Positions 22,961 through 33,803 of a DNA stretch of 64,000 bases are shown here, in pieces. The translations under genes and the position numbers were made by a program. The notes under the pieces were generated by a model. It was not told where the DNA came from. It saw nothing but the letters and a program-made list of their open reading frames with translations, and did not search any database. The DNA is from Annona cherimola (Eukaryota; Streptophyta; Magnoliopsida; Magnoliales; Annonaceae): positions 52,438,012-52,502,011 of the forward strand of contig CM059971.1 of assembly GCA_030490835.1 (NCBI GenBank), read 5' to 3'. Numbering within the stretch: the first letter of the stretch is position 1; each line of letters opens with the position of its first letter.

Positions 22961-24434
22961 ACAGCGACGTGGGTTACTGTTCATGGGTTCCAAAAATTGA
23001 CATTTTTCCCAAAAATAAAAAATACCATGGCATAGCTTATGCTTAGTATATCATGGAAAAATTAATAAATTATGAATTTATCATCATTAACTTGGCTAAA
23101 TAAATCATTTTATCTATATATTAAAAATCAACATAAATTCACTTAAGCATAATCCTTAATTCCAAAAATTAAGAAATTAATATATCGTCATTCCAACATC
23201 ATATTTATCATATTCATTCATCTCAAATCATCATTTATCAATATTGAAGCATTATTTACACATATCATACATGATTTTCCCGAATGCTTTATTTTCGCTC
23301 CAAATTTTTGATGTTTCGGCATAATTCCAATTAAGCATTATAACTTTACTTATTTTCTCATAATTATGCATTATCTAAGCATGGTTTTACCCTGCTTAAC
23401 ATCCAAAAGAAATTTGGATATAATTTACTTACCTAAAGTAGAAAAACTCTCCTCCTACTTGCCTTTTCTCTCTCTAACCTTCTTTTTCTCTCTTATCTCT
23501 TGGCTAGAACGTGTGGGGGATGGGAAATGAAGTTGCTCAAGTGATTTTTGAGCTTGTGATGAATGTGAATTCGTTCAAGGCATTGCCCCCTATTTATAGT
23601 GCTCCAAATTTTGTGAATTTGCAATTTACCCCCTCTTGCTTGAGGTATTAAATTATAAAATATTTTTTTTCTAATTTTAAAAGATGAATTGAGCCAAGAG
23701 AAGCCACCCTAGGCCTGCTCCAGCCCCCCGATGACAGCCCTATTATTCTAGATTTTTTATTTATTAAAATTTATTTATTTTAAGCAAATTAAATCCTAGC
23801 CGTTGGTTTATGATGATGATGATCATGGACCATTGATTTTGGTCAAATTTCCCAAACACCCCCTGCAACATCCTTTCCATAGCTGCCTTTTCATTTAATT
23901 TTTTTATTTCTTAATTATTTATTTTAATAAAAAGTCAAAAGTAGCATTAATGAAAAATTAAGCTACTTTTTGATCTCCTTTTGACGTTTCATCTTGACCC
24001 TTAATTTGTGATTTTCATCACATCTTAAACCATTCATCATGTCCATCATGAATTTTTAACCATACATAAAAATTTCATCGAAATCCGACGTTCGGATTAC
24101 AAATTATGAATTTTTCTTTAATTTTTCACTAAAATCTAAAATTGGATTAAAATATAAAAAATAATTGCTATTTCATCCTGTAGTGATTAAATCTCCTTTT
24201 CGTCTTTTTGTGATTAAGTTAATCCAAGTGATTAACTCTTAATCACGTGTCTTAATCCCAGGGTTACTATTCACGTATACTATTCACGTGCACTATTCAT
24301 CCGAATTTCATAAATAATTATGTTAACCTCTATTCCGACGTATTTCATATTCATGAATGTATATTTTTCAAATATATTACCTAGGGTTTACAACCATAGG
24401 GTTTTATATACGTGTCTAAGATCGGGGTTTCACA

Positions 24435-25028
24435 CTATGTCAAGTGGAATAGAGCTGCTTATATCCTAGAGCTAGAGGAAAGGATATACTGAATATTAAT
24501 GATATTATCTTAATGTAGTGTATAGCTTTCTAGAAACCATTTCATCTTGTGTACAGTATGTTGCTATACAAGATCAATAAAAAAAATCAGTTGAATGAAA
24601 AATTTGCCTTTTGTAATGTTTCTCACTCGAATCTTTAAGTATTTTGTTGTTGATCTTAAGCATGAAGGGTTCATTGAGCCTAATTCTTATGATATCATGA
24701 GAAAGTCTACGTTAAGAGGATGAGATATAGACTGACTGATGACGGAAGTTGGATCTTTACTCCTAATGTTCTGAAAGAGAAGAGAATACAAAGTGATACA
24801 AGACATCATGGAAAGAGTGGTAGTTTTCAAGATAAAGTTGTAGTGGAACAAGATGTCGAAGGTAATGAGCCAAACCCCCAGATCCTATTGAATAACATAA
24901 TAAATCTCAAATTGAACCCACCACCTCAAAATCCAAACCTAACTCAAACCAACAATCATCAAACACACTGTGGATTTCACGAGCATCAACAGGTTCCTCT
25001 TGTCCCAATTCAATCAAATTCATACTAG
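24435..25028 (+). pseudogene. Possible env-like region of the old copia element, part 2
   Basis: This continues the sequence interrupted at 19575. The readable part is 'MRYRLTDDGSWIFTPN' (24720-24767), opening a 103-codon frame that ends at 25028 and is rich in N, Q and P. The product is not recognised. The assignment to an env-like ORF rests only on its position after RNase H and its continuity with 18900-19575. Confidence 0.35.
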
Positions 25029-25030
25029 AA

Positions 25031-25393
25031 TGGATAAGATTGATACTAGACCATTTACATTTGAATGTTCATATCAAATCTTGTTTAGATAACTCTCAGT
25101 AAATGATACTTGTTAAATTAATAATATATTTGTGGGTATTTTTATACCAATTTCATGGGTAATCATTTGAGTATAATGTGAAATTTCCTTCAAAATGTAT
25201 GTTTGCAACAATTGATTATTAAATATTAATTTCAAGTTATTTAAATAATTTTTGTAATCTTTGGGCTTGAAATTACATTTTATTTGTTGCCATAAAATCA
25301 AATGGGTTTCAAATAATGTTAATATATTAAAACACTTATTTATTAATTTGATAATTGAAATATTCATTTTTATGCAAATTTGTAAATCTAAGC
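25031..25393. other. AT-rich stretch, nothing recognised
   Basis: No repeat ends, motifs or convincing frames are seen. It may be the 3' untranslated part of the old copia element. Confidence 0.4.
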
Positions 25394-25622
25394 ATTTGGA
25401 CCCACAAGAAATTATCCAGACATAAGATCACGTCCTAATTTTTCCCTTAGCATCAAGGCCGTTCATTTCAGTCCACGCAGATCACATCCAGCAGCTCTAT
25501 TCCATTACAGAAAATCCAGCTGTCCTAATGCTTGATTAATATGTGGCCCATCAAAGATTTCAGAAATCATGCAGTGTCAAAATCAAGTGGACGGTCTGGA
25601 TAATTTCTTGTGGGTGCCAAAT
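25394..25622. mobile_element. Small foldback/MITE-like element
   Basis: Arms of 28 and 29 bp, 25394-25421 and 25594-25622, are inverted complements with one inserted base. The inner ends read ATTATCCAGAC and GTCTGGATAAT. The 172-bp loop is non-coding. No clear target duplication is seen, so the true termini may differ by a few bases. Confidence 0.6.
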
Positions 25623-25931
25623 CACCGACATTCAGATATAAAAATCCTAGCCGCTCAACAATTAAGAAACCATTCAGATTTAAAAATCTCAACCATCCAA
25701 TGTCATGCTACCTTCCAAAAATCAACACCGCCTTTAAAAATTATAGCTGTGAAATTATCTCAGCCCTCCATCCATGCAGATCACGTACAATAAAGCGGGG
25801 CCCACCATTTAAATAATGTGAGCAGCAAAAGCCAATTACACAAGCTGTCCATGTCATAAGGAAATTGCGTAAACAAGACAAGATACACAAATCTGCACCA
25901 CTATAAATCAAGGGTTGGATGAGTAGATGAG
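25623..25931. other. Unassigned sequence up to the truncated end of element C
   Basis: The text is of MITE or SINE-like character, with repeated 'cagatcac', 'catccatgc' and 'ggggcccacc', but no defined ends. The junction with element C is at about 25932. Confidence 0.35.
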
Positions 25932-26952
25932 GTCAACACAACACTAGTTTGTTTCCTTGAATACCATGAAACCAACATGTTTCCAAGGAACTGACATGTG
26001 CCACTAGTACTTTTTCTATCTACTTTGTATCCGGCAAAATCCGCATCCGAGTAGCCGATTAAATCAAACGTTGACCCTTTGGATACCATAGTCCAAGATT
26101 AGTGGTATTTATCAAATATTTAAAAATTCTTTTTACAGCAAATAAATGTGATTCGTTAGGACATGCTTGAAATCTAGAACACATGCAAACACTGAAATGA
26201 ATATCCGGTCTAGAAGCAGTTAGATACAACAAAGAACCTATCATACTTCTATATAGCTTTTGATCGATACATTTACCATTTTCATCCGTGTCAATCTTGA
26301 TTATTGAACTCATTGGAGTGTTTGCTCCCTTGCTAGTTTGCATTCCAAATTTCTTTAGCATTTCTTTGATATACTTGGACTGATTGATGAAAATTCCTTC
26401 ACTTAATTGCTTAATTTGTAGTCCAAGGAAGAAATTCAGCTCCCCCATCATACTCATCTCAAATTCCTTCTGCATAAGCTCAGAAAATTCTTGACAAAGA
26501 ATCTCATTAGTAGCACCAAAAATAATATCATCAACATAAATTTGAATAATCAAAATGTCTCTTTCTTTATACTTAATGAACAACGTGGTGTCTACCTTTC
26601 CTTTTTGGAAGTCATGATCAATCAGAAATTTGCTTAATCTTTCATACCAAGCCCTTAGAGCTTGTTTTAATCCATATAGTGCTTTGGTTAATTTGTATAC
26701 AAATTTAGATTGATCTTTCTTTTCAAATCCAGGTAGTTGTTCAACATACACCTCTTCATTTATATTCCCATTCAAAAATGCACTTTTAACATCCATAAAC
26801 AACTTAAAGTTCACGTGAGATGCAAAAACTAGTAAAATGCGAATGACCTCTAATCTAGCAACTGGAGCATAGGATTCCTCAAAGTCTATTCCTTCTTCTT
26901 GTGAGTATCCTTTTGCCAGAAGTCTAACTTTGTACCACAAGTCCACTTTCAT
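25932..26952 (-). pseudogene. Reverse transcriptase and partial RNase H of element C
   Basis: An almost continuous frame (26059-26952, 297 codons) reads '[20 protein letters not shown]', '[11 protein letters not shown]', '[16 protein letters not shown]', the catalytic 'IYVDDIIFG', '[13 protein letters not shown]', 'TPMSSIIKI' and '[16 protein letters not shown]'. A frameshift follows at about 26065, then RNase H 'GYSDADFAGYKVDRKSTSGT' and 'SWYSRKQTSVVL', where the element breaks off. The RT is better preserved than in element A. Confidence 0.92.
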
Positions 26953-27615
26953 CTAATTTGTTCCTAAAGACCCATTTTGTGCCAATGATAATACAGTCCT
27001 TTGGTCTTGGAAAAGTTGTCAAACTTGGTTTCTTTCAAATTGATTTAGCTCTTCTTGCATTGCTATGACCCAGTTTTCATCATCAAGAGCTTGGTCAATA
27101 GTGGTTGGTTCAATTTTGGATACAAAGGCGTATTGTCCACAAATATTTTATTTTGACATTCTAGTCTTAACACCTTCATAAATATTGCCTATAACTTGCT
27201 CAATTGGATGAACATTTTTGAACTTTAGATCAGTTGGAGGTTTATAGAAATTATTAGCTTCACTTGCCCTTTTCTCCGTGGATTCTTCTTGCTTTTCCAT
27301 ATGTAATTTTTCAAGGTTACTTGTGACATCATCTGCATCACTTAAATCATCTTTTCTTTTGGAGCATGGATTAAATTCATCAAAACAACATGTATTGACT
27401 CTTCTACAACTTGGTTCCATTTATTGAAGACTCTATATGCTTTGCTATTTGATGAGTAACCAAGGAATATTGCCTCATCACTCTTAGCATCCAGTTTTCC
27501 CAAGTTGGTTTTGTCCATTGTTCAAAACATAACATGTGCAACCAAAAACATGAAAATATGAAATATTTGGTTTTCTACCTTTTCATAGCTCATATGGGGT
27601 CTTTTTCAAGATTGC
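26953..27615 (-). pseudogene. Integrase-RT linker of element C
   Basis: The frame at 27148-27420 reads 'PTDLKFKNVHPIEQVIGNIY' and 'HMEKQEESTEKRASEANNFY', nearly the same as element A at 12703-12939. The preceding part (27430-27610) is the integrase C-terminal region ('KSDEAIFLGYSSN'-like), out of frame. Confidence 0.7.
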
Positions 27616-28398
27616 TCAAATGGTAACTTGGTTTAACACATGACAAGCTATACTTACAGCTTCACCCCAAAATTTCTTGGATAATTTACTCTCATTTAGC
27701 ATTGTTGTAGCCATCTCTTGTATAGTTCTATTTTTCCTTTCAACTACTCCATTTTGTTGTAGAGTTCTTGGTGCAGAAAATGTGTGGTGAATTCTTTTTT
27801 CATTACATAATTCTATGAATCGTTTATTTTCAAACTCACCACCATGATCACTTCTAATGGTCATAATAGTACTTTATTTTTCATTTTGCACCAAGTTTAC
27901 AAAAGTTGCAAACATAGAGAAAACTTCATCTTTGCTAGCTAAGAGAATTAACCATGTGAATCTTGAAAAATCATCAACTATTACAAACACATACTTCTTT
28001 CCACAAATGGTTAAAATGTCGGATGTCCCATATAGATCCATGTGTAGCAATTCAAGTGGCCTAGTGGTGGAAATCTCCTTTTTGGTAAAGAAAGACATTT
28101 TAGGTTGTTTCGATAATTGACATGCCTTACAAATTTTATCTTTGTAATATTTCAATTTTGGCAATCCTTCTACCAAACTCTTTTTCTATAAGGTCCTGAT
28201 GTTTGACATGTTTACATGGCCAAGCCTCTTATGCCAAACCCATGGATTGCTGTCAATGGCCATTAGACATTGACCATCTAGTTCATCAAGTGAAACAAAA
28301 ATATACATTTCCATATCTTTTTCCACTAAACATGATATGTTCTCCATCAAATACATTGCATATAGATGATTCAAACACAACTTTGTATCCTTTGTCAC
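27616..28398 (-). pseudogene. Integrase of element C
   Basis: It contains 'WVWHKRLGHVNMSN' and 'ACQLSKQPKMSF' (zinc-binding part), 'PLELLHMDLYGTSD' and 'VDDFSRFTWLILL', then a TAA at 27874-27876, then 'IRSDHGGEFEN' and 'QQNGVVERKNRT'. All three catalytic residues of the DDE core are present but separated by the same stop as in element A. A further shift lies at about 28180. Confidence 0.88.
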
Positions 28399-28660
28399 AT
28401 AATTGGCTAATACTCATTAGATTGTGCCTGATCCTTCAATAAATAACACATCCTCCATACATGCATCTGAAATGCTATAAATGTTTCTTTTACCTTTAAT
28501 TTTACCTTTCTCATTATTTCCAAAGGCAATAGTTCCATCGTTGCAAGACTTGAGTTTATGAAATAAACTTCTTTCTCCAGTCATATGCCTTGAGCAATCA
28601 CTATCCATGAACCAAACGTTGTTTGCCTTTGCCTTGAGACATACCTGAAAAATGAACAAA
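28399..28660 (-). pseudogene. Protease and GAG-pre-integrase of element C
   Basis: The frame 28417-28659 reads 'NNVWFMDSDCSRHMTGERSL': the active-site D-S-G has become D-S-D, a change expected to abolish protease activity. It continues as 'DGTIAFGNNEKGKIKGKRNI' and 'CMEDVLFIEGS'. Confidence 0.85.
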
Positions 28661-28679
28661 TAAAACTTATCTCTTTGGT

Positions 28680-29830
28680 ACCCATTTTATGGGTCCATTT
28701 GGGTTAGTACACTGATTTAATCTCTGTTAGTTTTGAAAGCCCAAATCTTGTGTTTCTTGGAACCCAAACTAAATTTGCACCATGGTCATATAGTTTCTTG
28801 AAGTTGCATTTATAAATTTTGTGACCCATCTTATTGCAAAAGTTGCAAGCCATTGGTAATCTAGGAGTAGGCCTGCAAGTATGTAGTGGTTCAAATGTTG
28901 GCCTTCTAGTCCAAACAACTTTTTCCCTTTTGGTTTGTAAATAGGTGCAGCTTTAGCTTGATTTTTCCAAAGTTTTGGTATATTTGATTTGTTACTTTCT
29001 CCTTGCTCAAATGTGGAGTATCTAAGACCTCTTCTATTGTTTTAAGAGGTCATGTTCAGAAATATTTTCACACTTTCTCCTAGATTAGAGAACTTAGTTA
29101 ATGATTCATTTAAGGATTCATTCTCCTTTTTCAATTTTTTCACTTCTTTCAATAACAATTCATTTTCTTCTTTCAGTTTTGTTGTTCTTTCTGCTATTTT
29201 TTCATTTATAATAATAATGGAATTACATTATTGTCTCTTTAATGATAACTTGTTCCCTAGTTTTTTGATTTCCTCATATAATGAATCACATGTATGTTGT
29301 AATTCCTCTAATTCAGCACATTTGAGACATTTTGAATAGAAGAATGAGTAGATTGAGAATAGCAAAATTTGGAAGTTACCTCTTCATTACTTGTACATTT
29401 TGTTGAGGTGGTTTGTTCTTCCAAAACTTCCGTTGTGTTCAAAGTTTCTTCTTGCTTAATCCTCGCCATGCAGCATATTCTTGCGCAATTTGCTGCTTCA
29501 AAATCATTGGTTGAGGAGGTACTTGTTGATGAAGTTTCTTCATTCATGTACATTCCTCTTCCCTTAGGCTTTTAGAATTTTCGGCTTTCATATCTTTCCT
29601 TCTTTTCATGATGATCCTTTGATCTTTCTCCCGGTGTAGGACATTGAGCTTGCATATGTCCCATTCCACCGCATCTATAACACTTTGTAACCTCCTTCTT
29701 TTTCTCTTTTCGAGGTGTCTCTTTGAAATCTTTGAAGTTCTTTTCTTTCCTTATGAACTTTCGAAATTTGTGAGTTAATAGAGCAATGTCTTCATCATCG
29801 TTGTGAGATGAGGAGGTGGACTCATCCGAG
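28680..29830 (-). pseudogene. Gag C-terminal region of element C
   Basis: The first zinc knuckle, near 29645-29690, reads C-Y-R-C-G-G-M-G-H-M-Q-A-Q-C. The second, near 28805-28850, reads CNFCNKMGHKIYKC, so both CX2CX4HX4C motifs are complete here, unlike element A. An E/K-rich coiled-coil segment (about 29050-29290) and a Ser/Thr-rich segment ('NEETSSTSTSSTNDF', about 29490-29540) lie between. It has several frame breaks. Confidence 0.78.
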
Positions 29831-30502
29831 TTATGAGTGACTTTTAGTGCAATTGCTCTCTTTCCTTTGTGGTGATCTTCATTTCTTTTCTTGATTAGCT
29901 AATGAGGTCTTCTAGCTTCAACGTGTTCAGATCATTGGCTTCTTCTATTGCAGTAATCTTTGGAGTCCAAGATTCCGGTAGAGCTCTTAGGATCTTCATG
30001 ACCTGTTCAGATTCGGAGATAGCTTTTCTAAGACCTTACAAAGCATTATTAATTTTAGAGAATCTAGCAAATATTTCAGAAATATTTTCTGTTTCTAGCA
30101 TTTTAAAGCTTTCCAGTTCTCCAATCAAAATATTTCTCCTTGTCCCTTGGACTTGAGAAGTTCCTTCATAGATAGATGTTAGTGTATCCCATATCTCTTT
30201 GGCGGTCAAACAAGAGGATACTCTATCATATTCAGAAGCGGTAAGAGCACAAAATAGTGAATTCATAGCTTTAGTGTTGCTCTTAACAGTTTTTACTTCT
30301 CATCGGTCCATTTGGAAGCTCTTTCATCAGTAGACAAGGTTACACCGTCTTGGATTGTAATCCAAGAGTCCATATCTGTAGCCATGATGAGTTGTTTCAT
30401 ACGTAGCTTTCAATAACCAAAATTGTTCCCATCAAACAATGGTGGCCTAGTAAAAGATCGACCTTTGGCAAATGCGGGAACGGAAGTAGATTGGGATGCC
30501 AT
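29831..30502 (-). pseudogene. Gag N-terminal region of element C
   Basis: The ATG at 30500-30502 gives MASQSTSVPAFAKGRSF and 'PPLFDGNNFGY', then a TGG to TGA stop where element A has W. Later blocks 'TAKEIWDTLTSIYEGTSQVQ' (about 30150-30210) keep the UBN2-type pattern. Several stops and small indels make it more decayed than element A gag. Confidence 0.88.
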
Positions 30503-30514
30503 ATCAAAAGATCT

Positions 30515-30550
30515 CTTTGGTAAAACTCAAAGACCTACTTTGATATCACT
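30515..30550 (-). other. Degenerate primer binding site of element C
   Basis: Next to the LTR the minus strand reads AGTGATATCAAAGTAGG, where element A has TGGTATCAGAGCAGG. The initiator-Met match is therefore mutated at several positions. Confidence 0.7.
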
Positions 30551-32249
30551 TGTTGGTCCCGAGTTGATGGCAATTACCCAAGAGGGAAGGGGTGAATTGG
30601 GTATTTAAAATTTTTCAACTTAAACAGAAACTTTACCCAGGTTTAGTTTAATCCCCTTTAATAAGACAAATGGAAAGCAATAAGATAATGAAAGCGAAAA
30701 TGAAAAGCAATAGATAAGATTTATAGTGGTTCGGGCAACCTTTCCTACTCCACTCTTCCAAGCTCACACTCCTTGTGACTTGGGTTCCACTATGTATTCC
30801 GTGAATACAACTAGAGCCTCCGCTCTCTTCTAGATTCCAGCTCTAGGGGGCATATACAATTCACAGCACAAGTAGGTGACGAGTTCTACTCCAGTCACAC
30901 ACTACTTTGCTTACACTTGATCTTAGGTACCCGAACTAAATCAAGTTCAATACAATAAGAAAGTATAAAAGAAAGTTTCTACACGTTACTAGTGTGTAGA
31001 GGCAGATTTGACGCAGAGAAGAACTTATAAAGCAGTCTGAAAGATTCAACGAGCAACTCTTGACAGTTTGAAAGCGAGGTTCTTCTTCTAGATGTTGGCT
31101 TGATCACTTAATGCTCTTAGAGATGAGAGTTATGCTCAATCAATGATGTTTCATCTACCCTCCACGTTCATATTGAATGCCTTATATAAATGGCAAGGGA
31201 ATCCGAACGTTTGGAAGTAGGCGACGCGCATTTAATGCGCCAACGTTCGAAAAAATTTCGTCCGTTGCGACCCAAGTCGCAGGTGGAGTCGACTTCGGGT
31301 GCGATTTCGCCCAAGTCGCAGATGGAGTCGACTTCGGGTGCGACTTCGGCTGTGCTCAGGCTGTTCAAGTTCTTCCTCAGGTCGACTTGGTCCTGGACTT
31401 GATCCAAGTCACTGGTGAAGTCGACTTCGGGTGCGACTTCACTTCCTTAGCTTGCTTGATGAACTTGAAACCCTTGGAGATGGCTTTGGTCACTTAAATT
31501 TCTTCAAATTAATGTACTTCCCTTGATTTTTGTCATTTGAAACTCAGTATATTCATGATAGCTTGATGTCCTTTAGCTCCGTGACTTGTAAACTTTGAAC
31601 CCTTGAATCTTGGAGTACATGAAATGTGTGATCTTGATTTTCCATGATGAATACATGCAACTTTGTTTGCTTTGGACTTGATTTGATCTTCATTTGGCCT
31701 AAGTCGAATATTTGAGTCTACTTGGTCTTCGATTTTACTCAAGTCGAGCATTGAGTCGACTTGGTTTGCGACTTAGCTCTTCAAAACGTGTGCTGTCAGA
31801 CTGAAGTCGAAGCTGGAGTCGACTTGGCCTGTGACTTTACTCAAGTCGCATGTGGAGTCAACTTGGTCTACGACTTCGGTAGCTTTCGTCCCCAATTTCA
31901 ACTCTGGACAGAAAATCACGTTTGAAGTCGATGCTGGATGAGTCTACGACTTCACCCAAGTCGCATGCGGAGTCGACTTCGTTTGCGACTTCGGCAGCTT
32001 TACTCCCCGATTTCAACACTGGACCAAAATGACGTTTTGAAGTCGTTGCTGGAGTCGACTTGGGGATCGACTTGGCCTAAGTCGATGCCTGAGTCGACTT
32101 GGAAATCGACTTGACCTGTCATGCTTCATTTTTTTATTTTTTATATCCTTTAATCATCTTCACAAACAAGTTAGTAACCAAAACTTACTCAAATTGATTT
32201 GTTAATCATCAAAACATAGACTTGGCTTATTTTTCACATATTTCCAACA
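30551..32249 (-). repeat. 5' LTR of element C
   Basis: The LTR is 1699 bp, from TGTTGGTCCCGAGTTGATGG to TATTTCCAACA, with the TATA box at 31182-31189. Both GTCGAC arrays are present (about 31265-31435 and 31690-32110), and the proximal array has the two-unit form seen in the 3' LTR of element A. Confidence 0.94.
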
Positions 32250-32297
32250 TTATGATGATCGTAAAATATAGCTGACTTGCTATGTTTTAAAATGTAG

Positions 32298-33065
32298 ATG
32301 ACGAATAAAGGAAAAGCCATAATGAGTCCAGAAAAGTTGAGGCGGGAGATAGACGAGGAGGAGAAATGGCGTAGAATAGAAGAAAATGTCGATAGATGGT
32401 GGGCATCCCAGCAAGATGTGATGTATATTCCACCTGTCCCCCCAGGCTACCAGCCTGTAAAGCCTCCACCACACCCCAGGAAGGAAAATGACACTGAACC
32501 CCATCACCACCCCATGTGGACTGGATATAATCCATGGGAGTCTACCAGCAGGGTTCCTAGAGTTGAAGTTATTCTAGCTCCTCGGCCTGACTCACAACCA
32601 ATTCCATCTGTCCCTACCAATCAGGTTAACACTAAAGAGCTACTGCCTTTTTGGGATCAGATAACCACTCCTACACCCCCAGAGCGTGGCCCATGGTATC
32701 GGTTCACCATTGGGTACGTCTAGTTTCAACACGGAGTGAGTTGGGAGAGTGTCAATCAAAGAGAAAGGGGAGTTGCAAGAGCTCAGGAGCAGTATCATGC
32801 CCTAGGTGTAGTAGAAAGGCCTCCCACACCCGGCCCCGATGAACATATACTACGGGTAGTAGAAAGTGATGGTGGGTCCTTAGATATGGATAGTGATAAT
32901 GATGATAATGATCCCATGGAGGAGTTCCTTGAACCCGAGGAGGAAAGCGACAATGATACTGATAATGAGGACCTTCTCAACTGATCTGACACTAACACCA
33001 TCACTGATGAGCCTACACAGGTGCCACCTAGTCGTAGGCAATATTTAAGGGGAAGGGGTAGATGA
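32298..33065 (+). pseudogene. Extra ORF upstream of gag in the chromovirus
   Basis: One frame of 256 codons has only two in-frame stops (TAG at 32721-32723 and TGA at 32982-32984) and no frameshift. The start ATG gives MTNKGKAIMSPEKLRREIDE. A charged N-terminal part ('EEEKWRRIEENVDRWW') is followed by a Pro-rich middle ('IPPVPPGYQPVKPPPHP') and an acidic Ser/Asp-rich end ('DMDSDNDDNDPMEEFLEP'). It closes with an RRQYLRGRGR basic tail. No family is recognised. 'NKGKAI' also occurs near the gag start at about 33840, hinting at an old duplication. The open frame contrasts with the badly broken gag next to it. Confidence 0.6.
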
Positions 33066-33105
33066 GTTTGATGAGGGTTTTCTTTACTTTTGATGTTTAT
33101 ATGTA

Positions 33106-33507
33106 GAGGAATGATCCTATTAGCCCGGACTAAGTAAATGCCTCACTTAACCCACCTCAAAAATCCTATTTAAAACAACTTTTTTTTTTACTTTTTCTTC
33201 ATACACTTGTTTATCTAAGTGTATTTAATATATAAAATAAGTTTTACCATTTTTGGATATGTGTATATTTTTCTTTAGATTTTTAAAAATAAGGGTATTT
33301 TAAATACATATATACACATAGATGTTTAAAAATCTCAAAAAAATAGATAAACATATTCAAAAATGGTAAAACTTGGTATATATGTTAAAATACACTTAAA
33401 TAAACAAGTGCACGAAGAAAAAAGTAAAAAAAAGTTGTTGTAAATAGATTTTTTAAGGTGGGCTAAATGGGACATTTACTTAGCCTGGGCTAATAGGATC
33501 ACTCCTC
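33106..33507. mobile_element. Foldback MITE with 9-bp TSD inside the chromovirus
   Basis: The ends GAGGAATGATCCTATTAGCC and the complement of GAGGAGTGATCCTATTAGCC are near-perfect, and the two halves are complementary along most of the 402 bp. The target duplication TTATATGTA is perfect (33097-33105 and 33508-33516). The size and 9-bp TSD fit Mutator-type MITEs. It lies between the extra ORF and gag. Confidence 0.9.
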
Positions 33508-33803
33508 TTATATGTATAAATGGTGGTTTGATGAAACTTTAGTTTCAAAATGGATTTTATATGTATATGGATGTATTATATCATGATGTGATGAAAAATC
33601 TTATTTTTAAGATGGAATGCTAAAGTATGTGAAATATGTGGAATATGTGAATGTTTATGATGTATATATGAAATGGCTATGGTTGAGAATTATGAATGTT
33701 TATGTTGATAAGTGATTGAGTATGACATGTTTGGTATTGTCTTATGTGAAATGATATGACTTAATCATCAATGAAAGTTATGTTGATGTGTTTTTGAATA
33801 TAT

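Larger units (their letters stand above)
19576..24434 (-). mobile_element. Solo long gypsy LTR (minus orientation) with nested copia solo LTR
   Basis: The left end TGTGGCGCCCTGAACC and right end GGGGTTTCACA are flanked by the perfect duplication CTATG (19571-19575 and 24435-24439). There is no internal region, so this is a solo LTR left by LTR-LTR recombination. Without the nested insertion (21318-22960 plus one TSD) it is about 3.2 kb. Its left 90 bp (the U5 end, GATCTTGTCGATTGGTAAA and TTGCCCTGATCACGCGGCGG) match the ends of the LTRs at 35797, 51496, 56496 and 62176. It sits within the env-like relic. Confidence 0.92.
7490..25028 (+). mobile_element. Old Sirevirus-type copia element, plus strand, heavily nested
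   Basis: Fragments in the order integrase, reverse transcriptase, RNase H and a possible env-like region lie on the plus strand at 7500-9219, 17835-19575 and 24435-25028. They are separated by element A (9220-17834) and by a solo gypsy LTR (19576-24434). At the element A site, removing one GACTA copy restores the frame from the RT 'FKM..' stretch into the 'TPMS' stretch that normally follows it. No LTRs of this element are recognisable, so both ends are placed only roughly. Many stops mark it as the oldest copia layer here. Confidence 0.8.
25932..32249 (-). mobile_element. Element C: copia copy lacking its 3' end
   Basis: Same family and orientation as element A. It has a 5' LTR (30551-32249) and internal gag to RNase H, but stops inside RNase H at about 25932, so the polypurine tract and 3' LTR are missing. 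No target duplication can be paired. On its right it abuts the chromovirus region beginning at 32250. A deletion or rearrangement removed its 3' end together with the 5' LTR side of the chromovirus; that sequence of events is inference. Confidence 0.9.
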
